Shown here: piece by piece, positions 7,804-14,637 of the stretch | How the letters are laid out: every line of letters starts with the position of its first letter | Position numbering within the stretch: position 1 is the first letter of the stretch | NCBI GenBank assembly: GCA_964527535.1 | Contig: CAZGPW010000251.1 | Span: forward strand, 1 to 14,728 | Length of the DNA stretch: 14,728 bases | Origin: JAQIBY01 sp964527535 | Lineage (GTDB): Bacteria; Bacteroidota; Bacteroidia; Bacteroidales; ML635J-15 | Direction: 5' to 3' | Translations under genes and position numbers: made by a program | Notes under the pieces: generated by a model | Database searches by the model: none | Told to the model about the DNA's origin: nothing | Seen by the model: only the letters and a program-made list of their open reading frames with translations

Positions 7804-8017
7804 CGTAATCTCCTTTCTGTTCTGCCAGGCATCCCTTGTAAAAGATGCCTGTATGATTTAAAGTTTAAAGCGAAAGTACAACAAAATCATGAAAAGGCAT
7901 TAAGGTTGATTGTGATTCATGCCGAAAAAAAATACGTTCGGGCAATTTAAGTATTTCTACTTATTGATTAATATATATATTCACGTCCTGATTATAAGGT
8001 GAAAATCAAGTTAAAAC
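7804..8017. promoter_or_regulatory. Divergent region between DUF1847 and cysH
   Basis: This 214-base region holds the DUF1847 leader on the left and the cysH upstream region on the right. Beyond the leader hairpin, a weak bulged stem (GCCGAA at 7921-7926 with TTCGGGC at 7937-7943) and an AT repeat at about 7970-7980 are the only structure I see. No convincing TTTG/TAnnTTTG pair faces cysH and no recognisable riboswitch is present. Confidence 0.3.
7826..7851 (-). promoter_or_regulatory. Hairpin in the 5' leader of the DUF1847 gene
   Basis: CAGGCATC (7826-7833) and GATGCCTG (7844-7851) form a perfect 8-bp stem around a 10-base loop. It lies on the upstream side of the DUF1847 start, just above its AAAGGAGAT ribosome-binding motif. 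A -7-like TACTTTCG on the minus strand (7871-7878) lies just beyond it, so the stem would be near the 5' end of the transcript. It may be a translational control element, an operator for a dimeric regulator, or an mRNA-stabilising 5' stem. Confidence 0.5.
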
Positions 8018-8716
8018 ATGAGCATTACAAACATAAACAATCAACTTAAAAACAAAAGCATCGAAGGCCGTATTGAAGATATTTGCAGGATGTTTCCCGG
8101 AAAAGTTATCTTCACCACCAGTTTTGGCATGGAAGATCAGGTCATTACTGATATTATTTTCTCCAACAACCTGCCGGTAAAAGTAGCCACACTGGACACA
8201 GGCCGTATGTTTGAAGAGACCTACAAAGTATTCAATCGTACACGTGAACGTTACGGGAAAAACATTGAAGTTTATTATCCCGATACAAAAGCCGTTGAAA
8301 AGCTTGTGACTACAAAGGGACCGTTTAGTTTTTATGAATCAGTTGAAAACCGCAGGGAATGTTGCAATATCCGTAAAGTTGAACCTTTAAAACGTGCTTT
8401 AGACGGGCAAAAATGCTGGATTACGGGCATCAGGCGTGCACAATCTGAAGAGCGCCGGCACATGCAGGAAATTGAATGGGATGAAACACATAATCTGTAT
8501 AAAATGAGTCCATTGTATAAATGGACACTGGATGAGGTAGAAAAATATATAAAAATCAACAACATACCTTATAACACCCTGTATAACAAAGGTTTTGTGA
8601 GCATTGGTTGTGCGCCTTGCACAAGGGCTGTTCAGCCAGGAGAAGATTTTCGTGCTGGCCGCTGGTGGTGGGAACACAATTCAGCTAAGGAATGCGGGCT
8701 GCATATTAAAGAATAA
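8018..8716 (+). CDS. cysH: Assimilatory APS reductase, iron-sulfur type (CysH)
   Basis: 232 residues. Reduces adenylyl sulfate (APS) to sulfite in cytosolic sulfate assimilation, with electrons from thioredoxin. The N-terminal ATP-pyrophosphatase-like fold shows the TTSFGMED phosphosulfate loop (33-40) and TLDTGRMFEETY (58-69). Four cysteines in the CC...CxxC arrangement (Cys115-Cys116 and Cys198/Cys201) are the [4Fe-4S] ligands that mark APS-type enzymes and are absent from the PAPS-specific E. coli type. The catalytic cysteine is Cys226 in KECGLH near the C terminus. Length is normal. It stands alone here: no sulfurylase (cysD/cysN) or sulfite reductase gene is adjacent. Convergent with the PLP enzyme gene 58 bases downstream. 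Substrate preference is inferred from the cluster cysteines; annotation pipelines often call it phosphoadenylyl-sulfate reductase. Confidence 0.93.
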   Translation: MSITNINNQLKNKSIEGRIEDICRMFPGKVIFTTSFGMEDQVITDIIFSNNLPVKVATLDTGRMFEETYKVFNRTRERYGKNIEVYYPDTKAVEKLVTTKGPFSFYESVENRRECCNIRKVEPLKRALDGQKCWITGIRRAQSEERRHMQEIEWDETHNLYKMSPLYKWTLDEVEKYIKINNIPYNTLYNKGFVSIGCAPCTRAVQPGEDFRAGRWWWEHNSAKECGLHIKE

Positions 8717-8774
8717 TATATCCTTTCGGGCAGGTAAAAAATTGATGTAATATTTCGTATTTTGTGTAATTGAC

Positions 8775-9851
8775 TTAATGAATGATAACAGTTTCCTGTT
8801 TCATCATGTTGGCTGTCAGGCAGGAATGGACAGGAATTACACCAATAACATCGCCGGGGATGAGTTTGTGAAGCTGGGAGTTTTTACATTTGATAATACC
8901 ATGTTCCTGTGACAAAGCCGTAACGTAAGCACGTGGTTGTAAGCGTTGAATATTAAATTTTTCATCAACCAAAACAATTTCACCGTAATGTTCTTGTCCG
9001 GTATCGCTGATGCTTTTTTCTTTGGATAAATGGACTGCACCACCATGAATGACAATTTTGTTTTGCCCTGGCTGTACCGAAAGTACCGGGGCAGCAAGCA
9101 AACAGGCAATGTCCTTAAATTGACATGACCCCAACCGGTATTGCATGTAATCGTAATACACAAAGTTGCCGGGACGCAATTCATCAATGCCCTGAAAATC
9201 ATTGCATATACTGGCTGAAGGAGTGTCTCCCAGGCTTACAACTGGGGTGTGCGTTGAATATTCAGCTTTCAGTTGCCGGAGTTGTTGTAAAGAATTTTGG
9301 TGTATGGTTTTGATTTCGTTGATGTTCCCTGCATAATAGGTCTGCCCGTTATGCACCAGAAAGCCTTTGAAATGCAAATATTTCGTTGATGCAATGCTTT
9401 TTATGACTTCATGGATATGGTTATAATCAGTGGAGGAAAGGCCTGTCCTGTTAGCGCCGGTATCAATTTTTATCATCACGTCCACTTTGCCTGCACAATG
9501 TTTATCCAGGTGTTTTGTGTAGTTGCCTGATTCAAGAACAATACAGAAATTGGTATGATGGGAAAAATATGCCAAATGGGGAGCTTGTTTTGGATTGAAC
9601 AGGAGGGCAAGGCAGATGTCTGTGAATCCTGATTGGTGAAATTGATACGCCATATCCATGCTGGACACTGCAATTTTATCAATGCCATGATTCTTGAACA
9701 GCGAGCCAACAGGTGTGGATTGATGGGTTTTAAAATGCGGCCTAAGTATCAATCTATGTTGTTTGGCTTTTTCACGCATGTGAATGATGTTTTTTTCCAC
9801 AATGTTTTTCGAAACAACGAACAAAGGTTTTTCTATTTCAGACAATTTCAT
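8775..9851 (-). CDS. PLP-dependent D-threonine aldolase / D-serine dehydratase-like enzyme
   Basis: 358 residues from the ATG at 9849-9851; an upstream in-frame ATG at 9896 would add 15 residues, an unconserved hydrophobic stretch, and is rejected. Fold-type III PLP enzyme: an alanine-racemase-like N-terminal barrel plus a D-serine-dehydratase-like C-terminal domain. RPHFKTHQ (37-44) contains the PLP lysine Lys41; MIKIDTGANRTG and SLGDTPS are barrel motifs. The C-terminal domain has HGGAVHLSKE, the LSQEHG motif, and PVHSC (His342, Cys344), the His-x-Cys pair that binds a divalent metal in this family. Such enzymes cleave D-threonine to glycine and acetaldehyde or deaminate D-serine; the sequence does not decide between them. 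Divergent from the HD-domain gene with 51 bases between starts; the two may share a control region. Confidence 0.88.
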   Translation of the reverse strand: MKLSEIEKPLFVVSKNIVEKNIIHMREKAKQHRLILRPHFKTHQSTPVGSLFKNHGIDKIAVSSMDMAYQFHQSGFTDICLALLFNPKQAPHLAYFSHHTNFCIVLESGNYTKHLDKHCAGKVDVMIKIDTGANRTGLSSTDYNHIHEVIKSIASTKYLHFKGFLVHNGQTYYAGNINEIKTIHQNSLQQLRQLKAEYSTHTPVVSLGDTPSASICNDFQGIDELRPGNFVYYDYMQYRLGSCQFKDIACLLAAPVLSVQPGQNKIVIHGGAVHLSKEKSISDTGQEHYGEIVLVDEKFNIQRLQPRAYVTALSQEHGIIKCKNSQLHKLIPGDVIGVIPVHSCLTANMMKQETVIIH

Positions 9852-9858
9852 ATTTTTG
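9851..9858 (+). promoter_or_regulatory. Possible -7 element for the HD-domain gene
   Basis: TATTTTTG fits TAnnTTTG and lies 44 bases before the ATG at 9903, overlapping the divergent gene's start codon. No TTTG stands at the usual distance upstream, so support is weak. Confidence 0.25.
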
Positions 9859-9902
9859 TTTGGTTGAATGGATGATAATAATAACAAAAAAAACAATAAA
9901 TT

Positions 9903-10472
9903 ATGAAAGATTTTATGAAAGAAGCCAAATCATTGTGGCCTGAGCTGGAATGGATAGAGGATGCAGATTTGCGCGAAAAAGTAACCAAAACATGGGCAAT
10001 TGCGCTTGAACGCAGTGTGCTTGATGCTGATGACCTCAAACGTATTCCGTTTACCTTGCTTGCAGGACCCGATTTGAAAGTAACGTTTATGGACCACAAA
10101 CAGTCTGTGGTGCATATTGCCAAAGATGCCGGTGAAAAAGTTAACAGCTTTTATCACGGCGAACTGACCGCTGATATGGACGTACTCATTGCCGGTGCCA
10201 TCCTTGCCGATGTAGGGAAATTGCTGGAATATGTGTTGGATGATAATGGCAATGCTGTGCAGGGAAATTACGGCAAATACCTCCGTCATCCGTTTTCCGG
10301 CGTATCGCTTGCTGAGGAGTGTGATGTGCCTGCCGAAGTGTGCCATATCATCGCAACCCATGCCGGTGAAGGAAATATGGTAAAACGCAGTACAGAAGCT
10401 TACCTGGTTCATCATGCCGATTTTATGACCTTTTTGCCGTTCAAAGAACGCCTGATTGTTTCAGACAAATAG
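9903..10472 (+). CDS. HD-fold protein with a degenerate HD pair
   Basis: 189 residues, soluble. The middle and C-terminal parts follow the HD phosphohydrolase layout: a first histidine at 65 or 71 (DHKQSVVHIA), the segment AILADVGKLLEY (99-110), His129 in RHPFSG, His153 in ATHAGEG, and Asp173 in HHADF. The consensus for the central segment is L-H-D-x-G-K; here the histidine is Ala102 while Asp103 and the GK remain. Loss of that metal ligand would be expected to weaken or abolish hydrolysis, although other histidines are kept, so a changed metal site is possible. The first 60 residues are helical and unrecognised. Divergent from the PLP enzyme; followed by a large inverted repeat that may end its transcript. 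Function is unknown. Confidence 0.75.
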   Translation: MKDFMKEAKSLWPELEWIEDADLREKVTKTWAIALERSVLDADDLKRIPFTLLAGPDLKVTFMDHKQSVVHIAKDAGEKVNSFYHGELTADMDVLIAGAILADVGKLLEYVLDDNGNAVQGNYGKYLRHPFSGVSLAEECDVPAEVCHIIATHAGEGNMVKRSTEAYLVHHADFMTFLPFKERLIVSDK

Positions 10473-10514
10473 AGGTTGTATTTGAAGGGTAGAATAATAT
10501 GAAGTGATTATAAT

Positions 10515-10582
10515 AAAGACCGAAGACCGGAGTCGGAAGAAAATATTAAAAATCCGACTCCCGACTTCCATCTTCGGTCTTT
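10515..10582. repeat. Interrupted inverted repeat, possible terminator
   Basis: The outer arms AAAGACCGAAGA (10515-10526) and TCTTCGGTCTTT (10571-10582) are perfect 12-bp complements. The inner arms GGAGTCGGA (10529-10537) and TCCGACTCC (10553-10561) add 9 perfect pairs, around an A/T-rich 15-base loop. Between inner and outer stems the left side has 2 bases and the right side 9, which themselves repeat a CGACT-like unit. It lies between the HD-domain gene and cinA, and T-rich sequence follows, so it may act as a terminator. Its GACCGAAG/AGTCGG composition resembles intergenic repeats I recall in other Bacteroidetes, which would need a genome comparison to confirm. Confidence 0.75.
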
Positions 10583-10641
10583 CGATTTATGCTTTTTAAA
10601 TATAAGCATTATTTTAAAGTCAGATGCTAAAAAATTAAATT

Positions 10642-11889
10642 GTGAAGGTAGTTATTATTAACATTGGTGACGAAATTCTTATCGGGCAGGTGGTGAATAC
10701 CAATGCAGCCTGGATGGGAGAGGAGCTGAATAAAATCGGTATTGTTGTGGATAAAATCATGGTAATACGAGACAGGGAGGAGGATATCCACAGCGCTTTG
10801 GATGAAGCCCTGGAAAAGGCTTCTGTGGTTATCATGACAGGGGGTATAGGTCCGACAAACGATGACATCACCAAAGAAAGCCTGTGCTCTTATTTTGATA
10901 CCCACCTGGTGTTTTCAGATGAAATGTATAGTCAGGTGGAAGCTTTTGTCAAAAAAAGGGGGCTGGAAGTCAATAAAAACAACCTTGAGCAGGCTTATGT
11001 TCCTGAAAACTGTACCATGTTACCCAATAAGATTGGTACGGCAGCCGGCATGAAATTCAAACAGGGCAATTCAGTGTTGTACAGTTTGCCCGGCATTCCG
11101 TTTGAAATGAAAACCATCATGCGGGAGCAGATACTTCCGGAGCTCTCAAAATCACACAAACTGCCGCCTGTCATTCACTGCACCATCATGTCCTATGGCA
11201 TAGGGGAAGCTTTTTTGGCAGAAAAACTAGTAGATTGGGAAAACAGCTTGCCACCCGAAATACATGTGGCTTATTTGCCATCGCCACGGGCCATCAGGAT
11301 ACGGTTGTCAGTGTATGAAAATACCTCATCCATAAAGCCACAATTGGATGATGCCATCAGCGCTTTGCATCAAATCATCCCGGATAATATTTTCAGTGAT
11401 ACAGAACAAAGCCTTGAAGTTGTGCTTCTTAATAGCCTGATGAAAAACAAGTTAAGCGTTTCGACGGCCGAAAGTTGTACAGGTGGCCTGATCGCTTCTC
11501 TGCTTACATCCATACCGGGTGCTTCAGAAAACTACACGGGCAGCGTGGTGGCTTATAACAACAGCATAAAAACATATATGCTGGATGTGCCACAGAATGT
11601 GATTGATACTTACGGAGCAGTAAGCGAAGCAACGGTGGTGTATATGGTAAAAGGAGTAAAAAAACACTTCCATACCGATACAGCCATTGCCGTTTCGGGA
11701 ATAGCCGGCCCCGGTGGTGGAACAAAAGAAAAACCGGTTGGCACCACATGGATTGCCGTGGCAGTGAAAGAAAAAGTCATCAGCCGTAAATTTGTGTTCG
11801 GGAGTACCCGGGATGTAAATATTCAGAAGGCAGCGTATTCAGGGATGTTTATGCTGCTTAATCTTCTCAGGCACAATTATGAACAATGA
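10642..11889 (+). CDS. cinA: CinA-family protein with C-terminal NMN amidase domain
   Basis: 415 residues, the usual length for full-size CinA, from a GTG start that begins the conserved MKVVIINIGDEILIGQ. The N-terminal domain (about 1-165) is the MoaB/MogA-like fold with GGIGPTNDDITKES (about 74-87) and the YSLPGIPFEM loop, which has pyrophosphatase activity on ADP-ribose-type substrates in characterised relatives. The C-terminal domain (about 255-412) is the PncC-type nicotinamide mononucleotide deamidase: STAESCTGGLIAS with the active-site serine and cysteine, NNSIK, and AVSGIAGPGGG with PVGTTWIA. The predicted role is NAD cofactor salvage or clean-up; the competence name is historical. 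It follows the inverted repeat, so it is probably transcribed separately from the HD-domain gene, and sits 93 bases before rpmB. Confidence 0.95.
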   Translation: MKVVIINIGDEILIGQVVNTNAAWMGEELNKIGIVVDKIMVIRDREEDIHSALDEALEKASVVIMTGGIGPTNDDITKESLCSYFDTHLVFSDEMYSQVEAFVKKRGLEVNKNNLEQAYVPENCTMLPNKIGTAAGMKFKQGNSVLYSLPGIPFEMKTIMREQILPELSKSHKLPPVIHCTIMSYGIGEAFLAEKLVDWENSLPPEIHVAYLPSPRAIRIRLSVYENTSSIKPQLDDAISALHQIIPDNIFSDTEQSLEVVLLNSLMKNKLSVSTAESCTGGLIASLLTSIPGASENYTGSVVAYNNSIKTYMLDVPQNVIDTYGAVSEATVVYMVKGVKKHFHTDTAIAVSGIAGPGGGTKEKPVGTTWIAVAVKEKVISRKFVFGSTRDVNIQKAAYSGMFMLLNLLRHNYEQ

Positions 11890-11924
11890 AATATCAATAA
11901 ATTCTGGTATTTTTCAAAAAATAT

Positions 11925-11955
11925 TTTGTTTTTAAGAAAAATAATCCGATTTTTG
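11925..11955 (+). promoter_or_regulatory. Promoter of the rpmB-rpmG-DUF4295 operon
   Basis: TTTG (11925-11928), exactly 19 bases, then GATTTTTG (11948-11955), one mismatch from TAnnTTTG. This is the best promoter match I find in the window. Transcription would start near 11962 and leave a leader of about 20 bases before the bL28 start, consistent with a strong ribosomal-protein promoter. Confidence 0.55.
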
Positions 11956-11982
11956 CAGTCCGAAATTTATAAATGCAATATC

Positions 11983-12225
11983 ATGGCAAAGATATGTCAA
12001 ATAACCGGAAAGAAAGCGATTGTGGGAAACAGTGTATCCCACTCAAAAACGCATACAAAACGCAGGTTTAATGTCAATCTGTCGAGGCGTAAATTCTTTT
12101 TGGAAGAAGAAGATCGCTGGATTGAACTTATGGTTTCCAACAAAGCGGTACGTGTGATCAACAAAATTGGTCTGTATAATGCATTGAAAAATGCCAGGGA
12201 AAAGGGGTATATAACCAAATATTAA
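11983..12225 (+). CDS. rpmB: Large-subunit ribosomal protein bL28
   Basis: 80 residues, normal length. Begins MAKICQITGKKAIVGNSVSH, the standard bL28 N terminus, followed by the basic KTHTKRRFNVN segment that contacts 23S rRNA. The ATG at 11983 is chosen over an upstream in-frame start at 11926 because the family begins at MAKICQ and the promoter elements lie between the two. First gene of a compact operon; 13 bases separate it from rpmG. Confidence 0.97.
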   Translation: MAKICQITGKKAIVGNSVSHSKTHTKRRFNVNLSRRKFFLEEEDRWIELMVSNKAVRVINKIGLYNALKNAREKGYITKY

Positions 12226-12238
12226 AAGAGGTTTAGTT

Positions 12239-12427
12239 ATGGCTAAAAAATCTAAAGGAGACAGGGTGCAGGTAATAATGGAATGCACCGAGCAAAAGAA
12301 ATCGGGAAAACCCGGCATGTCGCGGTATATTACAACCAAAAACAGGAAAAACACCACCAAACGGCTGGAGTTGAAAAAATACAACCCGATATTGAGAAAA
12401 GTAACCGTTCATAAAGAAATAAAATAA
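12239..12427 (+). CDS. rpmG: Large-subunit ribosomal protein bL33
   Basis: 62 residues. Contains IMECTEQKKSGKPGMSRYIT followed by KNRKNTTKRLELKKYNP, the bL33 signature. Only one cysteine is present, so this is the zinc-free form and not the four-cysteine form. It lies 13 bases after rpmB and 9 bases before the next small gene, so all three are almost certainly on one transcript. Confidence 0.97.
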   Translation: MAKKSKGDRVQVIMECTEQKKSGKPGMSRYITTKNRKNTTKRLELKKYNPILRKVTVHKEIK

Positions 12428-12436
12428 TTTTCAGAT

Positions 12437-12598
12437 ATGGCTAAGAAAACAGTTGCAACGCTAAAATCAGGAAAAGGGAACGAATATGCCCGTGTTATAC
12501 AAATGAAAAAATCGAAAAAGACTGGTGCTTATTTTTTCAAGGATGAGATAGTGAACAGCGAGCATGTGAAAGATTTTTTTGCTGGTAAGAAGAGATAA
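12437..12598 (+). CDS. DUF4295 small basic protein, probable ribosomal protein bL38
   Basis: 53 residues, MAKKTVATLKSGKG at the start, then NEYARVIQMKKSKKTGAYFF and a lysine-rich end. It matches the DUF4295 family, which in Bacteroidetes regularly follows bL28 and bL33. From memory, a structure of a Flavobacterium ribosome assigned a protein of this kind as a Bacteroidetes-specific large-subunit protein named bL38; the equivalence to DUF4295 should be verified. Size, charge and operon position all fit a ribosomal role. Third gene of the operon, followed by a hairpin and T-run. Confidence 0.85.
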   Translation: MAKKTVATLKSGKGNEYARVIQMKKSKKTGAYFFKDEIVNSEHVKDFFAGKKR

Positions 12599-12612
12599 AC
12601 CATCCCTTGAAT

Positions 12613-12683
12613 CCTTCGGTTTTGAGGTTTTGGATTTTGATATATAGCACCCTTCGAAAACCCGGAGGCGTGCTTTTTTTATT
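12613..12683 (+). terminator. Terminator or attenuator between the ribosomal operon and ftsY
   Basis: AGCAC (12646-12650) with CCTTCG (12651-12656) pairs with CGGAGG (12663-12668) and GTGCT (12670-12674), one bulged C and one G-T pair, around the loop AAAACC. A run of seven T follows at 12674-12680, so this is a good intrinsic terminator. An upstream segment, CCTTCGGTTTT (12613-12623), can instead pair with the loop and 3' arm (12657-12668) with one bulge, which would exclude the terminator stem. Only 20 bases lie between the T-run end and the ftsY ATG. Confidence 0.65.
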
Positions 12684-12703
12684 TTACCCTTAAAAAGTTG
12701 ATT

Positions 12704-13654
12704 ATGGCTCTATTTGGTATTTTTAATAAAAACAGTGAAAAAGACTTGGACAAAGGCCTTGAAAAAACCAGGGAAAATGTCTTTAAAAAACTGGGCAGGG
12801 TCGTTGCCGGCAAGGCTAAGATAGATGCTGAGGTATTGGATGAGCTTGAAGAAGTGTTGATTTCTTCTGATGTGGGCGTGGATACCACCATCAAAATTAT
12901 TGACCGTATTGAAGCGCGTGTGAAGCGTGATAAATACCTGAATGCATCCGAATTAAATACCATACTGAAAGAAGAAATTGCTGGCTTGCTTGCTGAAAAC
13001 CAAACAGCGGATTTTAAAGACTGGCAGTTGCCATATTCCGACCGGCCTTATGTTATCATGGTTGTGGGGGTCAACGGTGTGGGAAAAACCACCACCATCG
13101 GTAAGCTCGCACATCAATTCAAAAAAGCCGGGAAATCCGTATTGCTTGGCGCTGCAGATACCTTCAGGGCAGCAGCCATTGAACAACTGGAAATATGGGC
13201 AGAGAGGGTGGATGTCCCGCTGATCAAACAAAAAATGGGCTCCGATCCCGCTTCTGTAGCTTACGATACACTGAGTTCTGCAATCAGCGATAAAAAAGAT
13301 GTTGTGATCATTGATACGGCAGGCCGTTTGCACAACAAGAAAAACCTGATGAATGAACTCGGTAAAGTAAAGCGCGTCATGAAAAAACTGATCCCGGATG
13401 CGCCTGATGAGGTGCTGCTGATCATTGACGGCTCCACCGGGCAAAATGCCTTTGAACAGGCAAAGCAATTTATCAGCGTCACGGAAGTCAATGCCCTGGC
13501 CGTAACCAAACTTGACGGCACCGCAAAAGGAGGTGTGGTCATCGGTATTTCCGACCAGTTTAATGTGCCAGTGAAATACATCGGCGTGGGAGAGGGCAAA
13601 GACCACCTGCAACTTTTCGACAGGCAAGCCTTTGTGGATTCACTTTTTAGTTAA
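12704..13654 (+). CDS. ftsY: Signal recognition particle receptor FtsY
   Basis: 316 residues. SRP-receptor GTPase that docks ribosome-SRP complexes at the membrane for co-translational insertion. The N domain is at about 15-95 and the G domain follows with P-loop GVNGVGKTT (122-130), GAADTFRAAAIEQL, DTAGR (about 201-205), TKLDGTAKGG and the C-terminal GVGEGKDHLQLFD. The acidic A domain of E. coli FtsY is absent, so it is the short form; a lysine-rich N-terminal helix probably attaches it to membrane. The ATG at 12704 (MALFGIF) is preferred to a TTG at 12698. It stands directly after the hairpin, which suggests that at least part of its expression comes by read-through from the ribosomal-protein operon. 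In many Bacteroidetes rimO follows; here a gene-poor stretch and a toxin-antitoxin pair do. Confidence 0.97.
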   Translation: MALFGIFNKNSEKDLDKGLEKTRENVFKKLGRVVAGKAKIDAEVLDELEEVLISSDVGVDTTIKIIDRIEARVKRDKYLNASELNTILKEEIAGLLAENQTADFKDWQLPYSDRPYVIMVVGVNGVGKTTTIGKLAHQFKKAGKSVLLGAADTFRAAAIEQLEIWAERVDVPLIKQKMGSDPASVAYDTLSSAISDKKDVVIIDTAGRLHNKKNLMNELGKVKRVMKKLIPDAPDEVLLIIDGSTGQNAFEQAKQFISVTEVNALAVTKLDGTAKGGVVIGISDQFNVPVKYIGVGEGKDHLQLFDRQAFVDSLFS

Positions 13655-13851
13655 CTTATCGCTGAATCGATCACCAATAAGCTAAAAAAGTCTCAAACCT
13701 GAAAGCGATGCAGTGAGCGGCGTCGAACTGGCCTAAATAACCCAACTTGGGGCAAGGTTCCAGGTAAAGTTTGCCGCAGTCCGTTGTAACACATAATAAA
13801 AATATGCCAGGTGTATTTAAAAATTCATTAAATTTGTAAAAAAGAGGAAAA
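13655..13851. other. Gene-poor stretch after ftsY
   Basis: About 200 bases without a supportable gene. The part 13690-13790 is less A/T-rich than other spacers here and reads like decayed or repeated sequence, but I recognise no family. Small structures include CCCAA-C-TTGGG near 13741-13751. I see no strong intrinsic terminator for ftsY. Confidence 0.4.
13829..13836 (+). promoter_or_regulatory. Possible -7 element of the toxin-antitoxin operon
   Basis: TAAATTTG is a full match to TAnnTTTG, 15 bases before the antitoxin ATG, with AAGAGGAAAA as a weak ribosome-binding site between. No TTTG is found at the usual upstream spacing. A promoter immediately ahead of the antitoxin is expected for such a pair. 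Confidence 0.4.
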
Positions 13852-14094
13852 ATGAATGCGATAGAATTAAAAAGAAGTTTTCATAATTTGATAGATAGCA
13901 TTGAAAATGAGAGTTTACTGATGAATTTCTACGAATTAATGAAAAATAGGACATCCGGTAAAGATGGTAGATTGTGGAGCAGATTATCATTGAAGGAACA
14001 AAAATCATTGCTTCAAACCCTTGAAGAAACAAAAAATCCGAACAATGTCATCAACCATTCCGAGATGAAAAAGAAACATGAAAAATGGCTTTAG
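13852..14094 (+). CDS. Antitoxin of a RelE/ParE-type toxin-antitoxin pair
   Basis: 80 residues, no recognisable DNA-binding motif. It is a helical, charged protein ending in a lysine-rich segment (EMKKKHEKWL). Its identity rests on size, position and overlap: the toxin start lies inside its last codons, a 10-base overlap that usually means coupled translation. The middle contains LWSRLSLKEQKSLLQTLEE, an amphipathic segment suited to wrapping the toxin. Small antitoxins of this kind, often named addiction module component, are common in Bacteroidetes. No clear operator is visible upstream. Confidence 0.7.
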   Translation: MNAIELKRSFHNLIDSIENESLLMNFYELMKNRTSGKDGRLWSRLSLKEQKSLLQTLEETKNPNNVINHSEMKKKHEKWL

Positions 14095-14381
14095 AAATAG
14101 AATGGTCAAAAAAAGCGGATAGGAAGTTTGATGAAATTCTGCAATACCTTATAGATAATTGGGGAGAAAAACCAACCAAAGCCTTTGTTAAAAAGGTATA
14201 TGATTTTTTGGATATATTGGTAGAATTCCCACAAATTGGTTCCATTGAGCATAAAGAAAAAGGGATAAGGGGTTTTACGATTATGAAACAAATAAATGTT
14301 TTTTACAAATTGAGAGGAAACAAAATCATTCTGTTAGATTTTTTTGATAACAGGAAAGCCCCTGCTAAAAAGAGGTTTTGA
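14085..14381 (+). CDS. RelE/ParE-superfamily toxin
   Basis: 98 residues, normal size. Opens with EIEWSKKADRKFDEILQYL, the ParE/RelE helix pattern, followed by an F-x2-KVYDFLDILVEFPQIGS segment typical of plasmid-stabilisation ParE toxins, then strands with RGFTIMKQINVFYKL and a C-terminal IILLDFFDNRKAP. ParE branches poison gyrase and RelE branches cleave mRNA on the ribosome; sequence alone leaves the target open, although the helix-rich start and EFPQIG favour the ParE side. Overlaps the antitoxin gene by 10 bases. Such pairs are commonly acquired horizontally and here stand between gene-poor, repeat-bearing stretches. Confidence 0.88.
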   Translation: MALEIEWSKKADRKFDEILQYLIDNWGEKPTKAFVKKVYDFLDILVEFPQIGSIEHKEKGIRGFTIMKQINVFYKLRGNKIILLDFFDNRKAPAKKRF

Positions 14382-14637
14382 GTCAATTGAGTGTTAAACC
14401 CCGGCCTTAAAGTTCAATAACATCAGTGAGAATGAAGTGTGTGGATGTATTCGTCCAATGACTTTCTGTCCTGCCTCATAGTCATCTGATGAATATACAG
14501 AGTAAGTTATGAAATTCATCAGGCCGAATATGAATTTGCCTGGCAAACATTATAGATAGTTGCTAACTGTCGGGATTCTGCAATCTGTGGGGATACTCCA
14601 ATGTACCTTCCTGGCACAACAACAGAATGAAAGCCTA
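14382..14637. other. Gene-poor right flank
   Basis: About 250 bases without a supportable gene. ACCCCGGCC at 14398-14406 resembles one arm of the hairpin at 14675 but has no partner nearby, so it may be a broken copy. On the minus strand a frame through the next two blocks reads without stop for roughly 45 codons (VVVPGRYIGVSPQIAES part), but it lacks a start and family resemblance and is not called. Confidence 0.4.

Noticed and set aside
7921..7943. Stem upstream of cysH as a riboswitch
   Set aside because: Six pairs with a bulge and no conserved core; too weak to call a riboswitch.
9849..9896. Upstream ATG extending the PLP enzyme by 15 residues
   Set aside because: The added stretch is unlike the family's N terminus, and it would leave only 6 bases before the divergent gene's start.
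11926..11982. Upstream start for bL28
   Set aside because: The family starts at MAKICQ and the best promoter match lies inside the extension.
12953..13627. Long minus-strand open frame of 224 codons inside ftsY
   Set aside because: It is fully antisense to a certain gene, shows no family motif, and its composition follows from the ftsY codons.
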